Source: Sulfurovum sp.
GTDB taxonomy: Bacteria > Campylobacterota > Campylobacteria > Campylobacterales > Sulfurovaceae
NCBI GenBank assembly: GCA_027019175.1
Contig: JALUXB010000049.1
Location: forward strand, 1 to 46,071
Direction: 5' to 3'
DNA: 46,071 bases
Positions within the stretch are counted from its first letter, which is position 1. Every line of letters begins with the position of its first letter. The notes beneath the pieces are model-generated. The model was given only the letters and a program-made list of their open reading frames with translations. It was not told where the DNA came from and did no database searches. The translations under genes and the position numbers were made by a program. Positions 1 through 7,198 of the stretch are shown piece after piece.

Positions 1-752
1 TCGGTCAGCTTCTCTTTTGCCTGAGCAACGTCGGTCTGCTTCGCTTTCATACCCAGTGAGGGGTTGTGCTTCATTTTATTCAGGTAGTAGCCAAGTGCAG
101 GGGGCTTGTGCAGGCGCAGGGGCGTGCTGATGTTCGTTACTTTCCGGCCGACGAGATAGGCAAGCTTCTCACGCTGCGCTTTGAGAATGGCACGGTAGCG
201 CTCCATCTGTACTTCAATCTTGTAGAGGGAGAGTTCGGCGGTCACGCTGTCAGCATGGCTCATGCTGTCTGTGGCAATGGTGTCGGTAAAGAGTGTGATG
301 TTGGTACGCGCCAGCTGTATGTATTTGTGCAAAATGGCGATGCGGCGCTCAAGCTCCTTGATGGTGTAGGCACTCTGGCGTATCTGGAGGGCAAGGGCGA
401 CCTTTGCCGCATCGTAACTCTCCAGCAACAGGTGTTTGCGCGCCTCTTCGATGCGCTGTTTCGCATCGGTCTTTCCAAACCATGGAAACTTCTGTTTGAC
501 GTTGAAAGCTTCAAACTGCATCGGTTCGATGGATCGGTTGGAGATGTCGCTGAACTGTATGTCGTTGATGGTTACGGAGAGGTCTGGGTTTTCCCACTTC
601 TTCGACTTTGCGATACGTGCATCCATGGCTGTAAGCCGGTGCTTGATCGCTTCAAGCGAGGGATGGTTCTTGATGGCCTGTGCTATGAGAGTGTCGATAT
701 TTTGTGCATGCAGCATGGAAAAGAGCAGCAGGGCAAGAAAAAGGGTACGCAT
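1..752 (-). CDS. TolC/CusC-like outer-membrane efflux protein (partial)
   Basis: This is the N-terminal 250 residues of an outer-membrane efflux channel; the C-terminus lies beyond the left edge. The reading frame starts at ATG 752 behind an AAGGAG ribosome site and begins with a signal peptide (MRTLFLALLLFSMLHA). The mature protein opens with NIDTLIAQAIKNHPSL, typical of the first helix of the OEP (TolC) fold. A second, similar NPSLGMKAKQTDVAQAKEKL segment near position 1–70 starts the second OEP repeat. TolC-family channels connect inner-membrane RND or ABC pumps to the outside. The CopZ-like gene just upstream and the CopA/CopB genes nearby point to heavy-metal (CusC-type) efflux, which is inference. 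The promoter at 784–815 belongs to the shared five-promoter set. Confidence 0.85.
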   Translation of the reverse strand, partial: MRTLFLALLLFSMLHAQNIDTLIAQAIKNHPSLEAIKHRLTAMDARIAKSKKWENPDLSVTINDIQFSDISNRSIEPMQFEAFNVKQKFPWFGKTDAKQRIEEARKHLLLESYDAAKVALALQIRQSAYTIKELERRIAILHKYIQLARTNITLFTDTIATDSMSHADSVTAELSLYKIEVQMERYRAILKAQREKLAYLVGRKVTNISTPLRLHKPPALGYYLNKMKHNPSLGMKAKQTDVAQAKEKLT

Positions 753-783
753 GTTTATGCTCCTTGGGGCTTTTGAATATGAG

Positions 784-815
784 AGTATACCCTGCAAGTG
801 TGCAGGGTTTGTGCA
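784..815 (-). promoter_or_regulatory. Promoter of efflux gene, direct-repeat type (site A)
   Basis: On the + strand TGTGCA occurs at 799–804 and 810–815 (11-bp period). Nine bases separate it from AGTATA at 784–789, which is TATACT on the minus strand. The -10 lies 32 bp before the ATG at 752. The layout is identical to four other promoters in the first 12 kb. Tandem half-sites one helical turn apart, covering the -35 region, are the usual binding pattern of OmpR-family activators. Confidence 0.7.
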
Positions 816-819
816 TATG

Positions 820-1107
820 TCACGGTTTTTGTGTATCGAACTTGCCGACAGCGCAGGAGATGAAACTTTTGAGTTTCGCTTCGGCATTCTCCATGGTGCC
901 AAGCTCCTCTGTTGCCAGCGGATACCCAAGAGAGCGAAGTGTCTGTACAAGCGCTTCAAGTTGGCCCTTTTCAATATCGAGTGTGATCTTTCGCGGAAAG
1001 CTGCTTAGGTCCACTTCGACCTCTCCAAACTGCAGGTTTAGCTTTTTTTTAAGTGTCGCCGCACATCCTTCGCATTTGACGTTCTGAACTTCGAATGTCT
1101 GTCTCAT
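820..1107 (-). CDS. Heavy-metal-associated (HMA) domain copper chaperone
   Basis: A 95-residue cytoplasmic protein with one HMA fold. Its metal-binding loop is VKCEGCAATLKKKL (residues 9–22), with the CxxC pair as C-E-G-C, the signature of CopZ/Atx1-type copper chaperones and of the N-terminal domains of CopA ATPases. It is longer than a plain CopZ (about 68 aa); the extra 25 residues end with an isolated Cys (FISCAVGKF). ATG 1107 follows a strong AAGGAGG. It sits upstream of the TolC-like gene with its own promoter at 1137–1168. It probably binds Cu(I) and hands it on, but no P-type ATPase is visible in this window. Confidence 0.85.
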   Translation of the reverse strand: MRQTFEVQNVKCEGCAATLKKKLNLQFGEVEVDLSSFPRKITLDIEKGQLEALVQTLRSLGYPLATEELGTMENAEAKLKSFISCAVGKFDTQKP

Positions 1108-1136
1108 CGTGCCCTCCTTTGGTTTTTGTTAAAGTC

Positions 1137-1168
1137 ATTGTACCAATACTGTGTGCAGAGAGCGTGCA
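1137..1168 (-). promoter_or_regulatory. Promoter of HMA gene, direct-repeat type (site B)
   Basis: On the + strand TGTGCA at 1152–1157 is followed by CGTGCA at 1163–1168, an 11-bp period. ATTGTA at 1137–1142 reads TACAAT on the minus strand, and the gap between -10 and repeat is 9 bp. Geometry is the same as at sites A, C, D and E. Confidence 0.7.
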
Positions 1169-1224
1169 GACTTAAAGAAGAAGCGGAATCTTATCTTTCA
1201 GGAAGTAATTGAAGTTATGAACAT

Positions 1225-1608
1225 TTATGGTTGTGAATGAAGGTCATCGATGATTTTATTTACGGTTTTCAACAAGTCATCTATATGATCTTTACAAATT
1301 TCAAAAATCGTACTGGCATCGAGATCGAAATAGTGATGGGATAAAACATCTCTGATGCCCTTAATCTGTTTCCACTCAATATGAGGATATTGCTGCAATA
1401 GCGTCTTGTGTGTAATTTTGTCTATGTTTTTCAGACTTTCTCCCACTGCAATGAGCTTCATGCAGATACCATCCAGTTTATCTTGACCTGTTTCACTATC
1501 TGTAAAATCATCTTCGACTTTTGCATAGGAACACCGCTTTTGTATCACTACAAGCGCATCCGAAATTTGCTGCAGTATCTCTACAACTAATGCCTTATCG
1601 TACTGCAT
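1225..1608 (-). CDS. hepT: HepT-like HEPN RNase toxin (DUF86)
   Basis: A 127-residue DUF86/HepT protein. The HEPN active-site motif Rx4H is visible in GIRDVLSHHYFD, followed by the Tyr that is conserved in HepT (RxxxxHxY-type). HepT proteins are toxins, usually HEPN RNases, neutralised by a partner minimal nucleotidyltransferase (MntA) that AMPylates the Tyr of this motif; that is family knowledge. I chose ATG 1608, which overlaps the upstream mntA stop (1595–1597) by 14 bp; a TTG start at 1623 is possible. The pair sits inside the copper gene group without sharing its promoter type, which suggests a mobile insertion. Confidence 0.88.
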   Translation of the reverse strand: MQYDKALVVEILQQISDALVVIQKRCSYAKVEDDFTDSETGQDKLDGICMKLIAVGESLKNIDKITHKTLLQQYPHIEWKQIKGIRDVLSHHYFDLDASTIFEICKDHIDDLLKTVNKIIDDLHSQP

Positions 1609-1888
1609 AGATGCCGTCTTCAAGGATTCTTTTTTTGAGGTAAGGATTCATTTTTTCTCTCAGTCGGACAATATCGACTTTTTTGTCCAGATCCTCTTCT
1701 ATCTTCTGTTTCACTGCGACCATATTTAAAAGCTTGGGTTTCATTTTGACGAAAATATCTATATCACTGTCTTCTTTTGCTTCATTTCTTGCATAAGATC
1801 CAAAAATGCCAATGGTCTCAACATCATACTTCTCTTTCAGATAGGTATAGTTGTTTTTTAGATAGTCAAGTATCTCAGACTTTGTCAT
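1595..1888 (-). CDS. mntA: MntA-like nucleotidyltransferase antitoxin
   Basis: A 97-residue minimal nucleotidyltransferase. The motif GSYARNEAKEDSDIDIFV contains the GSxxR and DxD signature of the MNT fold (metal-binding D-I-D). In HepT/MntA modules this enzyme transfers AMP to the toxin and blocks its RNase site. ATG 1888 is preferred because GGGAT lies 8 bases ahead; a TTG at 1900 would add four residues. The order antitoxin–toxin with overlap is the usual one. It may also act as a DNA-binding autoregulator, which cannot be judged here. Confidence 0.88.
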   Translation of the reverse strand: MTKSEILDYLKNNYTYLKEKYDVETIGIFGSYARNEAKEDSDIDIFVKMKPKLLNMVAVKQKIEEDLDKKVDIVRLREKMNPYLKKRILEDGIYAVR

Positions 1889-1918
1889 GATCGATCCCAA
1901 TTCAGTTTTATCGATTTA

Positions 1919-1927
1919 ATTATAGCA
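1919..1927 (-). promoter_or_regulatory. Extended -10 promoter of mntA-hepT
   Basis: On the minus strand TGCTATAAT gives a perfect TATAAT (1919–1924) with an upstream TGn extension, 31 bp before the ATG at 1888. No convincing -35 is seen. It differs from the direct-repeat promoters around it. Confidence 0.5.
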
Positions 1928-2029
1928 TATCTCTTGCTTTGTGTATAAAATACTACGATTAAACCGTCCTACAAAAAACTCTCTTAGCAAACTATCTTGA
2001 TACATAGATTTTTTATCTCTCTTTGATAT

Positions 2030-2725
2030 TCAAAACCAGAACCGCACACCGACAAGAAAAGAGGTCTCATCGACCGGGTTGTAGTCACGGGTTGTACCGA
2101 AGGTCTTCTCCCAGGTCACACCGATGTAGGGTGCGAATTCTCTGACAAACTCATACCGAAGTCTCAAACCCGCTTCAAGGTCGGAGAGTCCGGAACCAAT
2201 GCCAAGTTCGGGATCCTCTTTGGTGTAGAAGTCCGCTTCGAGCGAGGGAGTGAGAATGAGTTTCTGTGTCAGCAGTGCCTCATATTCGGCTTCAAGACGC
2301 AGCCCGACATTGCCGTCACTGTTGAGCAGCAAGGCCGCACGCGTTTCGAAAAAGTAGGGTGCCAGTCCGGCAATGGCAAGCTCTGCCCATGTTTTGGAGG
2401 CATCGGCATTTTTGTCGTAGGCGATTCCCGCCTGAATATCCCAAAAGGGTGCAATAGCATGAGAATAGACAAATTCGTTCTGGCTCCACTCCAGACCCTC
2501 AGATGTCGCCGCCCCCTGAGAGTAGACATAGAGTTTGTCAAGGTCGTAGCCCACATAGAAGCTGCCTTCCCACTCCCGGCTCTTCTCACTGTTGTCGAGC
2601 ACTTCGAACTTGTCCATAATGAGTGTCGCGCGCAGCGGATCGTCCGCTCCCGCACTCCAGAGCTGCTGGGTGAGTACCATTCCCGCTGCCAGTACCGGCA
2701 GGGTGCGTTTCAATAATGTTTTCAT
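2030..2725 (-). CDS. copB: CopB-family copper resistance outer-membrane protein
   Basis: A 231-residue protein with a signal peptide (MKTLLKRTLPVLAAGMVLTQ) and a beta-barrel pattern ending in an aromatic residue (FLVGVRFWF), as expected for an outer-membrane protein. The body matches the C-terminal barrel part of CopB/PcoB (for example the segment ETRAALLLNSDGNVGLRLEA). The Met/His-rich N-terminal region found in pseudomonad CopB is missing, so this is the short version. ATG 2725 has AAGGAG 7 bases ahead. It follows copA by 11 bp and is the last gene of the DUF302–copA–copB operon. Role: copper binding or export at the outer membrane, by family knowledge. Confidence 0.88.
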   Translation of the reverse strand: MKTLLKRTLPVLAAGMVLTQQLWSAGADDPLRATLIMDKFEVLDNSEKSREWEGSFYVGYDLDKLYVYSQGAATSEGLEWSQNEFVYSHAIAPFWDIQAGIAYDKNADASKTWAELAIAGLAPYFFETRAALLLNSDGNVGLRLEAEYEALLTQKLILTPSLEADFYTKEDPELGIGSGLSDLEAGLRLRYEFVREFAPYIGVTWEKTFGTTRDYNPVDETSFLVGVRFWF

Positions 2726-2736
2726 GATGTTTCTCC

Positions 2737-4437
2737 TTAGACCACGACGACTTTTCTGAACATGCCGGCCATATGGTAGAGCAGGTGGCAGTGGTAGGCC
2801 CATGCCCCTTTGGCATCGACGGTGACTCGGTAGCTGATCTTCGAGCCCGGCTGAACCAGTACGGTATGCTTTCGTACCAGGTGGCTGTCATCTCCAGTCT
2901 CAAGGTCACTCCACATGCCATGCAGGTGCATCGGGTGGTTCATCATCGTATCATTGATGAAGGTGATGCGCAGACGCTCTCCGTAATGGAAAAGAAGTGG
3001 TTCGGCATCGGCATACTTGATTCCGTTGATCGACCACATATAGCGCTCCATGTTCCCTGTCAGATGCAAAACGATCTCCCTGTCGGGCTTTTTGGCATGG
3101 CGGGTCGTGTAGCGGTTTTTCAAATCGGCATAGGTTAGTACACGTCTGCCGTTGTTTCTCAGCCCCACACCGGGGTCCTCCAGACGGTATTTGGGCGACA
3201 TCGCCTTCATCGTACTCTGCGGACCGGTTGCCATCGGTAGCGGTGTGACAGGGTACTTTTGCGCCTCCATCGCTTTCCATCGGTAGGGTTTCATAGGCAT
3301 CTTCATCCCTTTCGAGCCCGCTTTTGCCATATCCATACCCATGTCCGACATGGTAAGCGGCTGGGGCTTGTCCATTTTTGGCGCTTTGGCGAGTTTGTCT
3401 GCAGAGGGTGTCAAAGAGCCCAGAGCATAGCCGCTGCGTTCGATGCTCTGTGCGAAAATGGCATAGGCTCTTTGGGATTTGGGCTCTACGATGACATCGT
3501 AGGTCTCCGCTACACCGATGCGGAACTCATCGACAGTGACAGGTTTGACATGGTTGCCATCGGCTGCCACCACCGTCATTTTGAGTCCGGGAATGCGTAC
3601 GTCGAAGATGCTCATTGCCGCACCGTTGATGAAGCGCAGGCGTATCTTCTGGCCTCTTTTAAAGAGCGCCTTGAACTGTGTGGCAGGAGTATTGCCGTGC
3701 ATCAGATAGGTATAGGTGTATCCTGTCACATCGCTGAGGTCTCTGTCGCTCATACGCATTGTGTTCCACATCTTCCTGTCACTGAATGCTTTGGTAAAGC
3801 CCTTTTTGCCCACTTCTGAAAAGAAGTCGCCGACGGTGCGCCGGTTGTAGTTGTAGTAGTCGCTGCTGAGTTTGAGTTTGCGGTAGATGGAGGTTGGTTT
3901 CTCATCACTCCAGTCCGAGAGTACAATGGTATAGTCCCTGTCGTAGGCAAACGGCTCTTTGCGTTTGGGTTTGATGACAATGGCACCGTACATACCTGTC
4001 TGCTCCTGGTAGCCTGAGTGGCTGTGGTACCAGAACGTGCCGTGCTGTCTGACCTTGAACTGGTAGGTAAAGGTCTCACCCGGCGCGATGCCATCATAGC
4101 TGATGCCGGGCACGCCATCCATGGGTGCAGGCAGGATGATGCCGTGCCAGTGAATGGAGGAGCTCTTTTTGAGGTGGTTGGTGACATGAATGGTGACGGT
4201 CTCACCCTCCTGCCATACCAGTGTAGGGCCGGGAACCTGTCCGTTTATCGCTGTAGCTACAGCCTCTTTTCCTGTGAAGTTCACAGGGGCATAGTCGATA
4301 TGCAGAAAGAACTCTCTTCCTTCCAGTACGCTTGCGCTGCTTGCCTGTCTGGGGAGCGCTTTGGCTTCACGTCCGCTTGCCGCGACAGCCGCAAGTGAGA
4401 CTGCTGCAGCCCCTTTGACAAATGTTCTTCGTTTCAT
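2737..4437 (-). CDS. copA: Multicopper oxidase CopA (periplasmic copper resistance)
   Basis: A 566-residue multicopper oxidase of the CopA/PcoA type, which oxidises Cu(I) to less toxic Cu(II) in the periplasm. The N-terminus MKRRTFVKGAAAVSLAAVAA is a twin-arginine signal, so the folded enzyme is exported by Tat. Copper ligands are visible in order: HWHG (about residue 96), WYHSHSG, HPMHLHG near the C-terminus, and AWAYHCHLLYHMAGM at the end, which carries the type-1 Cys, its His ligands and an axial Met. A Met-rich linker (MSDMGMDM, MKMPMKP) around residues 370–420 probably binds Cu(I). ATG 4437 follows GGAG; the frame is open further upstream but lacks a signal there. Confidence 0.93.
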   Translation of the reverse strand: MKRRTFVKGAAAVSLAAVAASGREAKALPRQASSASVLEGREFFLHIDYAPVNFTGKEAVATAINGQVPGPTLVWQEGETVTIHVTNHLKKSSSIHWHGIILPAPMDGVPGISYDGIAPGETFTYQFKVRQHGTFWYHSHSGYQEQTGMYGAIVIKPKRKEPFAYDRDYTIVLSDWSDEKPTSIYRKLKLSSDYYNYNRRTVGDFFSEVGKKGFTKAFSDRKMWNTMRMSDRDLSDVTGYTYTYLMHGNTPATQFKALFKRGQKIRLRFINGAAMSIFDVRIPGLKMTVVAADGNHVKPVTVDEFRIGVAETYDVIVEPKSQRAYAIFAQSIERSGYALGSLTPSADKLAKAPKMDKPQPLTMSDMGMDMAKAGSKGMKMPMKPYRWKAMEAQKYPVTPLPMATGPQSTMKAMSPKYRLEDPGVGLRNNGRRVLTYADLKNRYTTRHAKKPDREIVLHLTGNMERYMWSINGIKYADAEPLLFHYGERLRITFINDTMMNHPMHLHGMWSDLETGDDSHLVRKHTVLVQPGSKISYRVTVDAKGAWAYHCHLLYHMAGMFRKVVVV

Positions 4438-4456
4438 ATGTTTTCTCCGTTTATCT

Positions 4457-4843
4457 TCAGTAGTTCCAGCTGTGCATGACCGCTTTGAGGTTGACAAAGA
4501 GGATGCTCATAAAGGTTTTGAAATCCTCTTCGACATCGACTGCGCCGAGTATCTCCTCGAAACCGATAGTAGCAAGCTTTGTGGCGCCATCTTCTTCGTA
4601 GACGGAGATGCGGCATGGCAGATAGACCGAAATAGCGGAGATCTCACTGAGCGCCTGCTGTGCACCCGGAGGGTTGCAGAGTTCAAAGACGGTAATCTCC
4701 TTTTCGATGGGGAAGCCTTTGTCGTGCAGAATTTTTTTAAAATCGTAGGTCTGAAGCACGCCAAATCCGTGTTTTTTGGCGTGTGTCTCCATCTCCTCTT
4801 TGATCTGTGCAGGTGAAATATCGGTGGTGACTGTGTAGATCAT
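4457..4843 (-). CDS. DUF302 domain protein
   Basis: A 128-residue protein consisting of one DUF302 domain. Recognisable family features are F-E-L-C-N-P-P (residues 54–60) and SVYLPCRISVYEEDG, which gives two conserved Cys, one after Leu in the NP loop and one in LPCR. No signal peptide is seen. DUF302 proteins often sit next to metal and sulfur oxidation genes; their biochemical role is not established. Start ATG 4843 is chosen because GGAGCC lies just ahead; TTG 4858 is less likely. It is the first gene of an operon with copA (19 bp gap) and copB, under the promoter at 4874–4905. Confidence 0.85.
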   Translation of the reverse strand: MIYTVTTDISPAQIKEEMETHAKKHGFGVLQTYDFKKILHDKGFPIEKEITVFELCNPPGAQQALSEISAISVYLPCRISVYEEDGATKLATIGFEEILGAVDVEEDFKTFMSILFVNLKAVMHSWNY

Positions 4844-4873
4844 AACCGGCTCCTTCAATGTATTTATAGGAGC

Positions 4874-4905
4874 ATGATAACACGTTTGCGTGCAGGTTAT
4901 GTGCA
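4874..4905 (-). promoter_or_regulatory. Promoter of DUF302-copA-copB operon (site C)
   Basis: On the + strand CGTGCA at 4889–4894 and TGTGCA at 4900–4905 form an 11-bp direct repeat. ATGATA at 4874–4879 is TATCAT on the minus strand, and the gap is again 9 bp. The site lies 46–62 bp upstream of the ATG at 4843. Confidence 0.7.
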
Positions 4906-4958
4906 GATGGATCTTGAAAGTATTTGTGTGCGTAGGCAGAGTTTGTAATAAAAGGGTG

Positions 4959-5573
4959 CTAATCTGTCAGTATATAGCTTGATATGGAACGGTCGTAGTC
5001 GATACTGAAACCAAGTTTGTTCAGTTTTGAAATATAGACTCTCAAAGAGCCGTCACTGTGGCTTTCAAGTGTTTCTGAAATATAGGTTTTGTTGACCGGT
5101 TTATTGCGGTGTGTCAGAAGCAGTTCGAGCAGTTTGAGTTCATTGGGAGAGAGTTTGATCCGTTCTGTTCCTTTGAAAAGCTGACGGGTATTAAGATGGT
5201 AATAAAAATCTTTATAGATGACAATATTGTTTTTATGGTTGTATACTTTTCGGTAATGGTAATCGATTCTGACAGAAAGGTCATCCATATAAAGCGGTTT
5301 GATGAGATAGTCATCACCATGGAGAAACGCAAGTTTCATATGTTCCAGACTGTAATAGTCATCGATATAGATAACCGGTGTGGGATCCTCAGCATCTCTG
5401 AGAGACTGAATGGTCTGCAGGGCACTGAAGTGGATGATGTAAAGATCGTAATGTTTTTCATAGGTGAGAAAGAGGATCTCTTCCTCTGTCCATGCAAGAT
5501 CGACCTCATAGGACGAAAAATGGGTGTCAAGGTAATAGGGAAGGCTCTCTTCAAAGATGAGTATTTTGAACAT
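4959..5573 (-). CDS. OmpR-family response regulator with degenerate receiver
   Basis: A 204-residue two-domain regulator. Residues 1–115 keep the receiver outline (FKILIFEE, then YIIHFSALQ, then YLIKPLYMDD with the conserved Lys), but the phospho-acceptor Asp is replaced: the beta-3 strand reads YDLYIIHF, and the acidic pair after beta-1 is E-E. Residues 116–204 are a winged-helix DNA-binding domain with the OmpR-type LSPNELKLLELLL and SLRVYISKLNKLG helices. It probably binds DNA without classical phosphorylation. It is the last gene of its operon; the ATG overlaps the TPR stop by one base (TAATG), so translation is coupled. It is the best local candidate to bind the five direct-repeat promoters. 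No partner kinase is adjacent. Confidence 0.8.
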   Translation of the reverse strand: MFKILIFEESLPYYLDTHFSSYEVDLAWTEEEILFLTYEKHYDLYIIHFSALQTIQSLRDAEDPTPVIYIDDYYSLEHMKLAFLHGDDYLIKPLYMDDLSVRIDYHYRKVYNHKNNIVIYKDFYYHLNTRQLFKGTERIKLSPNELKLLELLLTHRNKPVNKTYISETLESHSDGSLRVYISKLNKLGFSIDYDRSISSYILTD

Positions 5574-6187
5574 TATTTTACTTTTTGCATACTTCTGACC
5601 ATCACATTGTTCGGATCGAGGATAAGAATATCTTCATACACCTTTTTAAGATAGGTATTGCCGGTTGCTTTGTAGATTCTGGCAAGCTGTTCGAGAAAAG
5701 GTACGGAAGCAGGATAGACTGTAAGCATTTTGTGAACCATTTGCAGTGCTGCATCGTATTTTTTCTCGGCAACAAGTGCTTTGATCATATAGAGATTTGC
5801 ATAGTAGTTGTAATAATCGATCTTAATCAATTCCTGTGCGGCACTTTCTGCCTTTTTGTAGGCTTCCGTCAAAAGGTAGACATGAATGATGCCAAGGCGC
5901 GGATTGATGGCATACGGGTTGATGATGGAGGCTTTCTGATAATACATAAGGCTGTTTTTGTATTTTTTTTCCCGGAAAAAGAGCCATCCGAAACGCAGAT
6001 TCAAGGTATAGCCGTTGGCATATTTTTTATACAGCGGGGTCAGTACTTTGATGGCTTCATCATATTTTCCCATCTGCTCATAGTTATATGACTTGACATA
6101 GAGTTGTTTGACCGAATCAGATTTGGGTTGAGATGCTGCAAGCAGTGTGAGACTTGCAAGCATCCATAGAAGTGGTGTTTTTTTCAT
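5573..6187 (-). CDS. Exported TPR-repeat protein
   Basis: A 204-residue protein with a short signal peptide (MKKTPLLWMLASLTLLAAS) and no lipobox Cys. The rest is four to five tetratricopeptide-like units, for example YEQMGKYDEAIKVLTPLYKK, then FREKKYKNSLMYYQKASIINP, then VAEKKYDAALQMVHKMLTVYP. TPR proteins act as interaction scaffolds; this one should be periplasmic. It starts one base after the stop of the outer-membrane barrel gene and overlaps the regulator by one base. The three genes are a tight unit, so the protein may work with the barrel or with signalling to the regulator, which is inference. Confidence 0.75.
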   Translation of the reverse strand: MKKTPLLWMLASLTLLAASQPKSDSVKQLYVKSYNYEQMGKYDEAIKVLTPLYKKYANGYTLNLRFGWLFFREKKYKNSLMYYQKASIINPYAINPRLGIIHVYLLTEAYKKAESAAQELIKIDYYNYYANLYMIKALVAEKKYDAALQMVHKMLTVYPASVPFLEQLARIYKATGNTYLKKVYEDILILDPNNVMVRSMQKVK

Positions 6188-6188
6188 A

Positions 6189-7088
6189 TCAGAAGGTATA
6201 GCTCACTGCTGCATATACGATGGAGTTACGTCCTTCCGGAAGAAGCTGGAGGGTTGCTGCATTGTATTCTTCATAGTCATTGGCAGTATAGTTTATGCTG
6301 ACATTCAGTTTTGGCGTAAAGTAGTATCCGAGTTTTGCCTGATAGGATCTGTGGTAAAGGTCTTTGGTATTGTATACGGAAAAGCCGTTGTCACGGACGC
6401 CGCTTTTCATGTCACCACCCATATATCCAAGCGTAAGGTAAGCACCTTTGTAGGTGACAGTATCGGAAATTTCATAGGAAAAGTAACTGGAATCGAGGTA
6501 GTCTTTTGCATCGATGAAATTGGCTTTGAGTGTAAAGGTGTTTCCCAGATCGGCAGAGATGGTTTTACCATATTCGAAATAGGGTGTAAACTGCCAAAGA
6601 CTGATAGTTGTGGTGTTGTTGATGTTTGTTTCGTTATGGGCACTGCCATAATGTGAATAGTAGACATCCAATCCGTAAGACATTTTGCTTTTGGCACCGT
6701 AAGTGTAGCCTTGAACTCCAAGAATACCGACAATACCGCTTCCAAGGTCTCGGAAATTTGTATTCTCATTGTTGTTGATGTAGTGAATACCGCCTTTGAA
6801 CATATATTTTGGGTTGTATTTGCTGTAGACCAGTGTCACGTCATGCTGGATAAGGTTTGAAACATTGACATTGTCTTTGTATTGTGTGTCGAGGTAGCTG
6901 TATGAAAACTCAAGCAGATAATCAAGGTTTCCGATGCTGGTATAGACCCCTCCGAATTTTGAACTGTCTTTCAGTGATTTGCCGGTAGAGTTGTCATAGT
7001 TGATCGTACCGAAATAAGGTAGTACAGTAGCCGTGTCTGCACAGGCAATCGCTGAAAGTGCCAGCGTTCCGAGTATAAGTTTTTTCAT
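6189..7088 (-). CDS. Outer-membrane beta-barrel protein, unknown substrate
   Basis: A 299-residue protein with signal peptide MKKLILGTLALSAIACA and repeated amphipathic strands rich in Tyr, ending in IVYAAVSYTF with a terminal Phe, the usual signal for outer-membrane insertion. It is smaller than classical porins and would form about 12–14 strands. The start is ATG 7088; ATG 7094 is only two bases behind the GGAG and is therefore unlikely. It has its own direct-repeat promoter at 7112–7143 although it lies in line with the urea-transporter fusion gene 110 bp upstream. It may let a small product of the upstream biosynthetic genes pass the outer membrane, which is inference from position. Confidence 0.75.
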   Translation of the reverse strand: MKKLILGTLALSAIACADTATVLPYFGTINYDNSTGKSLKDSSKFGGVYTSIGNLDYLLEFSYSYLDTQYKDNVNVSNLIQHDVTLVYSKYNPKYMFKGGIHYINNNENTNFRDLGSGIVGILGVQGYTYGAKSKMSYGLDVYYSHYGSAHNETNINNTTTISLWQFTPYFEYGKTISADLGNTFTLKANFIDAKDYLDSSYFSYEISDTVTYKGAYLTLGYMGGDMKSGVRDNGFSVYNTKDLYHRSYQAKLGYYFTPKLNVSINYTANDYEEYNAATLQLLPEGRNSIVYAAVSYTF

Positions 7089-7111
7089 TGTCATTTCTCC
7101 CAGTTTTTAAA

Positions 7112-7143
7112 ATTATAATGGTTGAATGTGCAGAAAGTGTGCA
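7112..7143 (-). promoter_or_regulatory. Promoter of barrel-TPR-regulator operon (site D)
   Basis: On the + strand TGTGCA occurs exactly at 7127–7132 and 7138–7143 (11-bp period). ATTATA at 7112–7117 gives a perfect TATAAT on the minus strand, and the gap is 9 bp. If the regulator at 4959–5573 binds here, it controls its own operon. Confidence 0.72.
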
Positions 7144-7198
7144 CAAAATTACAGAATTCTATCATATAATGTTTAATTATTTTATTATGTACTCCTTA

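Noticed and set aside
66-776. Open frames on the + strand at 66–776 and 436–1008
   Set aside because: They are antisense to the efflux gene, which has a signal peptide, ribosome site and TolC-type sequence on the minus strand.
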